A DNA stretch of 15,220 bases, from NCBI GenBank assembly GCA_913061025.1, contig CAJXUJ010000017.1, positions 1-15,220 of the forward strand, given 5' to 3'. Every line of letters begins with the position of its first letter. Position 1 is the stretch's first letter. This DNA comes from an uncultured Actinomycetes bacterium. GTDB lineage: Bacteria; Actinomycetota; Actinomycetes; S36-B12. Position numbers and translations under genes: made by a program. The notes beneath the pieces are model-generated. The model worked only from the letters and a program-made list of their open reading frames with translations, had not been told where the DNA came from and searched no databases. This document shows positions 6,398 to 12,319 of the stretch, piece after piece.

Positions 6398-6415
6398 CGG
6401 GTTAATCCGCTAGCC
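6392..6415. terminator. Hairpin between convergent genes
   Basis: A perfect 9-bp inverted repeat, GGCTAGCGG and CCGCTAGCC, encloses the 6-nt loop GTTAAT. It contains the TAG stop of the NlpC/P60 gene and lies 34 bp beyond the end of the convergent acyl-CoA synthetase gene. No U-run follows on either strand, as is common for actinobacterial hairpins. A bidirectional terminator or RNA 3'-end stabiliser is the likely role. Confidence 0.6.
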
Positions 6416-6448
6416 ACAGACCGCGTCTGAATTGATCGAAGCTCGGGC

Positions 6449-8245
6449 CTACGCGTAGATCTCCTCGATCTGCGCCTCGTACTCCTTCATCACAACGCCC
6501 CGCTTGAGCTTCATCGAAGGCGTCATCTGGCCACCTTCCTCGGTCCAGTCACCAGGAACGATGACGAACTTCTTGATGGCCTCGGCGTGTGACACGGCCT
6601 TGTTGGCCTCGTCCACGGCGCCTTGAACCTCGGCCAACACCTCGGCATCGGCGAGCAGGTCTGCGGCGGTCAACGACTCGTCCTTGCCCTGAACCTTCAG
6701 CCACATGGGAAGGGCCTCGGGGTCGAGGGTGACGAGCGCTGCCACGAAGGGCTTTTGGTCGCCCACCACCATGCACTGGCTGACCAGGGCGTTGCTGCGC
6801 AACCGGTCCTCCAGGACGGCGGGGGCCACGTTCTTACCGCCCGCGGTGACGATGAGCTCCTTCTTGCGGCCGGTGATGCGGACGAAACCGCGGTCGTCGA
6901 TTTCGCCGATGTCACCGGAGTGGAACCAGCCGTCCGGCTCGAGCACCTCGGCCGTCGCGGTCGGGTTGTTCCAGTAGCCCACGAAGATCTGATCGCCGGC
7001 CAGCAGGAGTTCGCCGTCGTCGGCGATCTTCACACTCGCACCTGGGAAGGGCTGACCCACGGCGCCGATCTCGATGGCATCCGGGCGGGAGACGGTGGTG
7101 GCAGCCGAGGTCTCGGTCAAGCCGTAGCCCTCGAGAACCACGATGCCGATACCGCGGAAGAAGTGTCCGAGGCGGGCGCCGAGCGGTGCACCGCCGGAGA
7201 CGGCCCACTCGACCTGGCCACCCATCGCGGCCCGGAGCTTTTTGTAAACGAGTTTGTCGAAAAGCCCATGCTTGAGCTTCAGCCCGAAACTCGCGCCGCC
7301 CTCGTCCAGGGCCTCGCTGTATTCGATAGCGGTATGGGCCGCCTTGTCGAAGATGTTGCCCTTGCCCTCGGCGGCTGCCTTTTGCTGCGCCGAGTTGTAG
7401 ATCTTCTCGAATACGCGGGGGACGGCGAGAACGAACGTCGGCTGGAAGCTCTGCAACAGCGGGAGCAGTTGCTTGACGTCCGGTGCGTGACCCAGGCGAG
7501 CCTGAGCCCGAACGGCACCGAGCTGGATGAGCCGCCCGAATACGTGCGCGACCGGAAGGAACAGCAGCGTGGACGATCCGGGTGCCTGGAACACGTCCTT
7601 GAGCGCCGCGATGACGTTCTCCACCTCGAACATCAGGTTCTTGTGCGTGAGCATGCAGCCCTTGGGGCGGCCGGTGGTGCCGGAGGTGTAGATGATCGTG
7701 GCGAGGGTGTCGGGCTGCACGCTCGCGCGACGCGATTCGAGTTCCTCGTCGCTGACGTCGACCCCGGCTGCCTTCAGTGTCTCCAGATCGTCGTTGTCGA
7801 AGACCCAGACGCGCGTGACGTCGGGAACCTCGGCGGCCACCTGCTCAAAGACGGCCTTGTTCTTGGCGCTCTCGGCGAAGAGTGCGACCGAACCTGAGTC
7901 GGTGAGGTTCCAGGCGACCTGCTCGGCGGACGATGTCTCGTACACCGGCACGGAGATAGCGCCGGCGTACCAGATGGCGTAGTCGACGAGGGTCCACTCG
8001 TAGCGGGTGCGGGACATGACACCGATGCGCTGGCCACCCTCGACGCCGCTGGCGATGATGCCCTTGGCGATGGCCTTGACGTCGGCGAGGAACTGGGCGG
8101 CCGTGACCCCTACCCACGCATCACCGCGCTGGAGCGAAAACACCACCTTGTTAGGGCTGGTCTCGGCATTCTCGACGACGTGATCGGTCAGATTCCCCGT
8201 CGTGGGTGCGGACACCATGGCCGGAACGCTGAACTCCTTAAGCAC
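6449..8245 (-). CDS. Long-chain fatty acid-CoA ligase (FadD15-like AMP-binding enzyme)
   Basis: This enzyme activates fatty acids with ATP and CoA through an acyl-adenylate. The 598 residues carry the P-loop-like YTSGTTGRPKG (186-196), EGYGLTETSAA in the middle, the hinge region GWFHSGDIGEIDDRGFVRITGRKKELI and, near the C-terminus, PSMKLKR with the catalytic lysine. Long runs match mycobacterial FadD15, including VPVYETSSAEQV and AVSGGAPLGARLGHFFRG. The start is GTG 8245: it gives the family N-terminus VLKEFSVPA and has GGGAG (8253-8257) 7 nt upstream, whereas the more upstream in-frame codons encode an unlikely basic stretch. It is divergent from the SRPBCC gene at 8377 and convergent with the NlpC/P60 gene. 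In mycobacteria the mannosyltransferase PimB' and another gene sit between the corresponding genes; they are absent here. Confidence 0.94.
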   Translation of the reverse strand: MLKEFSVPAMVSAPTTGNLTDHVVENAETSPNKVVFSLQRGDAWVGVTAAQFLADVKAIAKGIIASGVEGGQRIGVMSRTRYEWTLVDYAIWYAGAISVPVYETSSAEQVAWNLTDSGSVALFAESAKNKAVFEQVAAEVPDVTRVWVFDNDDLETLKAAGVDVSDEELESRRASVQPDTLATIIYTSGTTGRPKGCMLTHKNLMFEVENVIAALKDVFQAPGSSTLLFLPVAHVFGRLIQLGAVRAQARLGHAPDVKQLLPLLQSFQPTFVLAVPRVFEKIYNSAQQKAAAEGKGNIFDKAAHTAIEYSEALDEGGASFGLKLKHGLFDKLVYKKLRAAMGGQVEWAVSGGAPLGARLGHFFRGIGIVVLEGYGLTETSAATTVSRPDAIEIGAVGQPFPGASVKIADDGELLLAGDQIFVGYWNNPTATAEVLEPDGWFHSGDIGEIDDRGFVRITGRKKELIVTAGGKNVAPAVLEDRLRSNALVSQCMVVGDQKPFVAALVTLDPEALPMWLKVQGKDESLTAADLLADAEVLAEVQGAVDEANKAVSHAEAIKKFVIVPGDWTEEGGQMTPSMKLKRGVVMKEYEAQIEEIYA

Positions 8246-8376
8246 GCGCCTTCTCCCTCGTTTCAGGCCGCCGCAGCGGCGCAACGTGATTTTGGACACC
8301 GTACGCGAATAGATGGATTCGGGCGAGCAGAAGACCGAACCTGATGGAGGTGGGTTTTCGTGGCACGCTTAGGGCT
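8246..8376. promoter_or_regulatory. Divergent intergenic region upstream of the acyl-CoA ligase and SRPBCC genes
   Basis: This 131-bp gap should hold promoters for both directions. On the minus strand TACGGT (8298-8303) fits TAnnnT and would give the ligase gene a leader of about 45 nt with the ribosome site GGGAG. On the plus strand no box with the 6-7 nt spacing seen at other genes precedes ATG 8377. GGAGG (8346-8350) is too far from it to act as a ribosome site. No operator-like repeat was seen. Confidence 0.3.
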
Positions 8377-8799
8377 ATGTCGCAGGCTGCTGAGACGAAC
8401 CCGAGCATTGACGTCGTCGATGAGTCTTTCATCCGGGTGCGCCGTGACGTGGTCGCTGCGGTGGTGGCCGAACGCTGGACGCGATGGTGGCCCGGACTGC
8501 GTCTGCAGGTGTACATGGATCGTGGCGTCGAAGGCATGCGCTGGACGGTTTCCGGGGACCTCGTTGGCTCGTCGGAAATCTGGCTCGAGGAACACGAGCC
8601 GGGCGTGATCGTCCACTACTACCTCCGGGCCGACCCCACGGTCCCCGGCAGTACCACCACCCCTCGAGTGGTGGCCAACACTCGCCGGGCTCAGGCCCAG
8701 GTCGCCTCGCTAAGGCAGCGACACGTGTTGGCATGGAAGCAGGTCGTGTGGTCGCTGAAGGACGAACTCGAGACCGATGCGCGTTCATATCGTCAGTGA
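8377..8799 (+). CDS. SRPBCC (START/polyketide-cyclase-like) protein
   Basis: This 140-residue protein resembles the small actinobacterial polyketide cyclase/dehydrase-like proteins of the SRPBCC superfamily, helix-grip folds with a cavity for hydrophobic ligands. Visible features are the N-terminal strand IDVVDESFIRV, a helix leading to WTRWWPGLRLQVYMDRG (34-50), the strand GMRWTVSGDLVGSSEIWLEE and the long C-terminal helix (about 99-132) that closes the fold in this family. No catalytic residues are diagnostic, so the ligand is unknown. ATG 8377 was chosen because the mature fold begins soon after; an in-frame ATG 11 codons upstream adds a segment of uncertain value. The gene overlaps the metallophosphoesterase gene by 23 bp, so the two are probably translated together. 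It occupies the position of Rv2186c in M. tuberculosis. Confidence 0.78.
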   Translation: MSQAAETNPSIDVVDESFIRVRRDVVAAVVAERWTRWWPGLRLQVYMDRGVEGMRWTVSGDLVGSSEIWLEEHEPGVIVHYYLRADPTVPGSTTTPRVVANTRRAQAQVASLRQRHVLAWKQVVWSLKDELETDARSYRQ

Positions 8800-9556
8800 C
8801 GTTCACGGCGCCGGCACGGCGCTCGCTTCGGCGGCCGAGGGGAGCGATGTTTTCGTCTGTCTCGGCGATCTCATCTTGTTCTTGGACTACGACGACCCCG
8901 AGCACGGGATCTACGCCGATTTGTTTGGTGTCGAGCACGCGCGTGCGTACATCGAGGCTCGCACCGCTAACCGGTTCGACGACGCACGCGCGTTGAGCGA
9001 CGCTGCGTGGGCGGGTATCGGAGTTACCGATCGCGCTCAGCGATGGACGATCCTCGAATCGATGGTGCGTCTGCAGTACGAGAACCTATTCGCGGCCATG
9101 CCAACCCCTGCGTTGATGACCTTCGGCAATGTCGACGTTCCCGCGCTCTGGCCTGAGTACATCCGTGAGGGTCACCGGGTCGTGGATGCCGAAGTAGTAG
9201 AGGTCGAAGGTCAGCGCTGGGGGTTCGTCGGCGGGGGCCTGACCAGCCCGATGCGCACCCCCTATGAGATCGACCCCGCCGACTACGCCGCAAAACTCGA
9301 TGCCCTCGGTCCGGTGGATGTCCTCTTCACGCACATTCCCGCGAAGAACCCGCTGCTCAACTACGACGTCATCGCTCGCCGTTTCGAGGTCGGAGCCCAG
9401 TCGATCACCGACTATCTGGAGAAGTACCAGCCTCGATTCCATTTCTACGGCCATGTGCATCAGCCGTTGAGTGCGCGCACCCGAATCGGTCGGACCGAGT
9501 GTGTGAACGTCGGTCATTTCCACGGGCGGGAACGCCCATTCGTTATTGATCTGTGA
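8777..9556 (+). CDS. Calcineurin-like metallophosphoesterase
   Basis: This 259-residue enzyme has the two-metal phosphoesterase motifs in order: Asp8 and His10 (SDVHG), Asp31 (LGDL), Asn118 (FGNVD), His186 (FTHIP), and His226 and His228 (YGHVHQP). The usual GNH(D/E) motif has Val in place of His, as in several YfcE-like members, which can affect catalysis and substrate choice. A helical insert at about 36-105, between GD and GN, is longer than in minimal phosphodiesterases and may shape substrate choice. No signal peptide is present, so it is cytoplasmic. Its ATG lies 23 bp inside the preceding SRPBCC gene, with AAGGA 14 nt upstream, a weak site that fits translational coupling. The substrate is unknown; a phosphodiester or phosphomonoester of the lipid pathway is possible but unproved. 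Confidence 0.88.
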   Translation: MRVHIVSDVHGAGTALASAAEGSDVFVCLGDLILFLDYDDPEHGIYADLFGVEHARAYIEARTANRFDDARALSDAAWAGIGVTDRAQRWTILESMVRLQYENLFAAMPTPALMTFGNVDVPALWPEYIREGHRVVDAEVVEVEGQRWGFVGGGLTSPMRTPYEIDPADYAAKLDALGPVDVLFTHIPAKNPLLNYDVIARRFEVGAQSITDYLEKYQPRFHFYGHVHQPLSARTRIGRTECVNVGHFHGRERPFVIDL

Positions 9557-9567
9557 GGTCCAACAGG

Positions 9568-9573
9568 TAGCCT
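9568..9573 (+). promoter_or_regulatory. TAGCCT -10-like box before the second SRPBCC gene
   Basis: TAGCCT ends exactly 6 nt before ATG 9580 and no Shine-Dalgarno sequence is present. It uses the same hexamer and spacing as the box at 4937. A leaderless internal promoter would let the SRPBCC / pseudo-ArsA / CxxC genes be expressed apart from the metallophosphoesterase, whose stop lies 12 bp upstream. Confidence 0.5.
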
Positions 9574-9579
9574 CCGCCT

Positions 9580-10026
9580 ATGGCCGACCAAACCGAATCC
9601 AGCATCGAGATCAATGCCTCTCCCGCACAGATCATGGCTGTCATCGCCGACCTCGCCGCCTACCCCGAGTGGAGTGACGGCATCACTTCGGTTGAGGTAC
9701 TAAGCGTCTACGAGGACGACGGCCGTCCGGCGGATGCTCGATTCCACCTTGATTCCGGCCCAATCCGCGACGACTACGAACTCGAATACGACTGGGACGG
9801 CGACACCGAGGTCACTTGGAAATTGACCAAGGGCGACATGGTCACGGCCATGGACGGCATGTATCGCCTCACGCCTTCGGGGGATTCGACCACTGTGCTG
9901 TATCGCCTCGCCGTGGACGTCAAGATTCCGATGCTGGGCATGATCAAGCGCAAGGCCGAGAAAGTTATCGTGGATACCGCCCTCAAGGGATTGAAGGAGC
10001 GGGTGGAATCTGGTGCTGCTGGCTAG
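9580..10026 (+). CDS. SRPBCC family protein, TB16.3 (Rv2185c)-like
   Basis: This 148-residue START-like protein closely follows the pattern I recall for mycobacterial TB16.3 (Rv2185c). It begins MADQTESSIEI, then SPAQIMAVIADLAAYPEWSDGITSVEVL (about 14-41), the strand DYELEYDWDGDTEVTWKL, GMYRLTP, and ends in the helix PMLGMIKRKAEKVIVDTALKGLKERVE (about 117-143). The family forms a hydrophobic cavity; ligands of these actinobacterial members are not established as far as I know. It overlaps the next gene by 14 bp, and AAGGAG near its end may serve that gene's GTG start. The pairing of this SRPBCC protein with an ArsA-like protein matches the mycobacterial order Rv2185c-Rv2184c, which suggests a joint role. 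Confidence 0.88.
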   Translation: MADQTESSIEINASPAQIMAVIADLAAYPEWSDGITSVEVLSVYEDDGRPADARFHLDSGPIRDDYELEYDWDGDTEVTWKLTKGDMVTAMDGMYRLTPSGDSTTVLYRLAVDVKIPMLGMIKRKAEKVIVDTALKGLKERVESGAAG

Positions 10027-10969
10027 TGCGATAACTCCGAGCGGGTTGACCTGGGTAACCGAGGCGGCTCTCGCTTCGCTTCCGGGCGCTCGAGTGTTCG
10101 AACTCGACGAGTTCGATGACCGTGACACGGTTCGCGCGTTGGCGTCGATGCTCGGTGTCGCCGGTGCAGCCGTGACCGCAGTCGACGGGCACGGCGCGTT
10201 GACGTCAGTCCAGCGGACGGCAGCGCTCGTTGCGGCCTTCGAACATTCGGCGGTAGCGAGTGAACCCGCGGTGATTCTCGTTCGTGGATCGGTGCCGGAA
10301 ATGGTCGCCGATCTTTGTTCGCTAGCAATTGTGCTGCAGGTTGGTTCCCCCGGGCATGAGTTGACCGATCGCCTGACGTCGATGGCCGGCGTAGCGTCCG
10401 AAGGGGGCATCGAGTGGCTTCTGGCAACACCGCCGGAAAGTGCAGCGATAACCACCGCTACCGCTCAGGTGGCCCAAGGCAGCGCACTCGGGTTGTCGAT
10501 CCGCGGAGTCCTTGTCGCACCCATGCCAAGGAAGACCGACGGGTGGCCCAAGCACGTGCGGGATGCCGCTCGAGAGCAGGTGACTGAACTTGCCGATCGG
10601 CTCTTCGGCGTCCCGGTGTCACGCTCGCGGGCGGGAGCCGCGCCGGCGTTCTCAGCGCCCGCTCGCCATGGAATCGAAACGTCCGTCACGAGGAACTCCG
10701 GTGGTGAGTACCTGCTGTCTTTGACGATCCCGGGGCTGCAGTTCTGCGATCTTGAGGTGGGTGTCTGGACCATGGACCCGTCCTACGCGTCCACCCACCT
10801 CGTGCTTCGGCTCGATGGAGTAACCGCGTGGCGGAGTCTGGACCCCACGCTCCGCCGATGCGTGGGGGTTGAAGCCGTGGTGGCGGGGGACACCGTCACC
10901 GTTCCCTTCGTACCCGATGCAGGGCAGTGGCCCGGTGTGGAAAACGACGACGAAGGAGATGCGCAATGA
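10013..10969 (+). CDS. ArsA-like protein with degenerate P-loop and C-terminal HSP20-like domain
   Basis: At 318 residues this looks like the actinobacterial ArsA/Get3-type ATPase of the Rv2184c position, but with a dead nucleotide site. The N-terminus VLLASAITPSGLTWV aligns without gaps to a normal VLLVTGKGGVGKTTV. Glycine 11 and threonine 13 are kept, but both P-loop lysines are replaced by Ile7 and Leu12. The next region is shortened relative to ArsA. The segment GLSIRGVLVAP...DGWPKHVRDAAREQVTELADRLFGVPVSRSRAG (160-208) is typical of ArsA-like proteins. Residues 230-300 (GGEYLLSLTIPG ... VGVEAVVAGDTVTVPFVP) fit the ArsA_HSP20 C-terminal domain. GTG 10013 lies inside the end of the SRPBCC gene; AAGGAG (9994-9999) is 13 nt upstream. 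A client-binding or scaffold role without ATPase activity is inferred. Confidence 0.78.
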   Translation: MLLASAITPSGLTWVTEAALASLPGARVFELDEFDDRDTVRALASMLGVAGAAVTAVDGHGALTSVQRTAALVAAFEHSAVASEPAVILVRGSVPEMVADLCSLAIVLQVGSPGHELTDRLTSMAGVASEGGIEWLLATPPESAAITTATAQVAQGSALGLSIRGVLVAPMPRKTDGWPKHVRDAAREQVTELADRLFGVPVSRSRAGAAPAFSAPARHGIETSVTRNSGGEYLLSLTIPGLQFCDLEVGVWTMDPSYASTHLVLRLDGVTAWRSLDPTLRRCVGVEAVVAGDTVTVPFVPDAGQWPGVENDDEGDAQ

Positions 10970-11271
10970 GCGACGACATCGAGCGTCCTCCGTGGTGGCT
11001 CTCCGGTGACGGAGACCCCAGTAACGAAGACTCCTCATCCGACGACTCCGGTGCTTCCTGGGACATGGCATCGATGCTCGGCATGGTCACCTCGATGGCC
11101 GGTCAGTGGTGGGCCTCGTCGGGAGCCAGCCAACACGCATCTCACGATGATCCCGCAGACAATCCCGACTGCGTGATCTGCAAGGGACTCCTGGTTCTTG
11201 GTTCAGCGACCGCTGCTCCAGCTGCGACTGAACTACAGGACGTCCAGTGGCTGCCCATTCGCCGGGCCTAA
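10966..11271 (+). CDS. Small acidic protein with one CxxC motif
   Basis: This gene encodes 101 residues. The ATG overlaps the stop of the ArsA-like gene as ATGA, with AAGGAG (10953-10958) 7 nt upstream, so coupled translation is secure; further upstream in-frame starts lie inside that gene and are rejected. The N-terminal third is acidic and probably disordered (DGDPSNEDSSSDDSG). A Met/Gly/Trp-rich amphipathic stretch follows (MASMLGMVTSMAGQWWA, about 34-50), then DCVIC (Cys69, Cys72) and an aliphatic tail. A small CxxC protein at this place beside the ArsA-like gene is common in actinobacteria (position of Rv2183c), but I know no function. A metal- or thiol-dependent partner of the ArsA-like protein is a reasonable guess only. 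Confidence 0.72.
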   Translation: MSDDIERPPWWLSGDGDPSNEDSSSDDSGASWDMASMLGMVTSMAGQWWASSGASQHASHDDPADNPDCVICKGLLVLGSATAAPAATELQDVQWLPIRRA

Positions 11272-11274
11272 TCT
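11269..11274 (+). promoter_or_regulatory. TAATCT -10-like box overlapping a stop codon, before glucokinase
   Basis: TAATCT ends 6 nt before ATG 11281, and its first three bases are the TAA stop of the preceding gene. No ribosome site lies between. This is the closest match to the TATAAT-type consensus among the boxes in the window and suggests that the glucokinase gene has its own leaderless transcript. Confidence 0.55.
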
Positions 11275-11280
11275 GATGCC

Positions 11281-12249
11281 ATGAGTTCCACTCCGTCGGG
11301 CGTCACCATCGGTGTTGACATTGGTGGAACCAAGATCGCCGCGGGGGTCGTGGATGGTGGCGGAAACATCCTTGCCACCGCTCGCCGCCCCACACCTCGT
11401 CACGATTCCGGTGCGGTCTTGAACGACGTCGCCGATGTCGTCAACGAACTTCAGGCAGGAGTCGACGGCTCGATCGTCGGCGTGGGTGTTGGAGTTGCCG
11501 GGGGAGTCGATCAATCGCGGTCGATGGTCTACTTCGCGCCGAATCTCGCGTGGTCCCAGGTTCCCGTGCGAGCGGTTCTCGAGGCCGCTACCCAATTGCC
11601 CGTGGTCGTGGAGAACGACGGTGCAGCGGCTGCGTGGGCGGAGACTCGTTTTGGGGCCGGTGTTGGACTCGAACACGTGGTGATGGTCACCGTCGGAACC
11701 GGCATCGGCGGGGGCATCGTCGTCGATGGTCACGTGATGCGGGGCGCACACGGAGTCGCGGCAGAGATTGGGCATCTGAACGCGGTACCGGACGGCCGCT
11801 TGTGTGGGTGCGGGCGCCACGGTTGCTGGGAGCAGTACGCCAGCGGAAACGCCCTCGTCCGGGAAGCACGAGAGCTTGCGTCGGAGAGGCGACACGAAGC
11901 CGGAGCGCTCTTAGCACTTGGTGACGGAACACCGGAGGGTGTCCAGGGATCGCACATCACCCAAGCTGCCCAGATGGGCGATCCGGTCGCCGTCGAGGCT
12001 TTCGCCAATGTCGGTACCTGGCTTGGACGAGGCCTGGCTGATCTCACGGCGATCGTCGATCCCGACGCCTTCGTGATCGGTGGCGGCGTCTCGGAAGCTG
12101 GCGATCTTCTGCTCGCGAGCGCGCGACGAACCCTGACCGAGAAGGTCTTCGGCGGCAGCTACCGGCCGCTTCCGCAACTACTCGTCGCCCAACTCGGCAA
12201 CGACGCCGGCATCGTGGGTGCGGCCGACCTCGCACGTCACACCACCTAG
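11281..12249 (+). CDS. glkA: ROK-family glucokinase (GlkA-like)
   Basis: This 322-residue sugar kinase probably phosphorylates glucose with ATP in the cytoplasm. The ATP-binding motif GVDIGGTKIAAG is at 11-22. END at 111-113 supplies the catalytic aspartate (Asp113). VGTGIGGGIVVDG lies at 138-150. The ROK zinc site is complete: His165 in EIGH, then Cys175, Cys177 and Cys182 in CGCGRHGCWEQ, with Glu184 as the sugar contact. No DNA-binding domain precedes the kinase, so it is an enzyme and not a ROK repressor. Streptomyces GlkA, which also mediates carbon catabolite repression, is encoded in an equivalent neighbourhood, supporting the symbol. The start lacks a ribosome site but follows a -10-like box by 6 nt. 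The TAG stop is the first base triplet of a 27-bp tandem repeat. Confidence 0.9.
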   Translation: MSSTPSGVTIGVDIGGTKIAAGVVDGGGNILATARRPTPRHDSGAVLNDVADVVNELQAGVDGSIVGVGVGVAGGVDQSRSMVYFAPNLAWSQVPVRAVLEAATQLPVVVENDGAAAAWAETRFGAGVGLEHVVMVTVGTGIGGGIVVDGHVMRGAHGVAAEIGHLNAVPDGRLCGCGRHGCWEQYASGNALVREARELASERRHEAGALLALGDGTPEGVQGSHITQAAQMGDPVAVEAFANVGTWLGRGLADLTAIVDPDAFVIGGGVSEAGDLLLASARRTLTEKVFGGSYRPLPQLLVAQLGNDAGIVGAADLARHTT

Positions 12250-12319
12250 ACGACTGCGCCGTCACGCACCCACTAGACGACTGCGCCGTCCCGCACCCAC
12301 TAGACGACTGCGCCGTCCC
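12247..12319. repeat. 27-bp tandem repeat, 2.7 copies, at the ends of two convergent genes
   Basis: Units begin at 12247, 12274 and 12301, each with TAGACGACTGCGCCGTC. Units one and two differ at one base (A at 12264, C at 12291), and the third is partial, ending near 12319. Each unit is preceded by C, forming CTAG, a stop codon on both strands. The first CTAG ends the glucokinase gene and the third ends the minus-strand membrane-protein gene. On the minus strand each unit re-encodes DGAVV followed by a stop in the same frame. Each unit also holds the short inverted repeat GACG-N7-CGTC. Confidence 0.9.

Noticed and set aside
6623..7897. Open frame of 424 codons on the plus strand, opposite the acyl-CoA ligase gene.
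   Set aside because: It is an antisense shadow of a strongly recognised gene, common in high-GC DNA; no domain, ribosome site or promoter supports it.
11281..12249. ROK protein considered as a transcriptional repressor of the NagC/XylR type.
   Set aside because: The ATP-binding motif begins at residue 11, leaving no room for a helix-turn-helix domain.
12247..12319. Repeat considered as a CRISPR array.
   Set aside because: The units are directly adjacent with no spacers, there are fewer than three full copies, and no cas gene is present.
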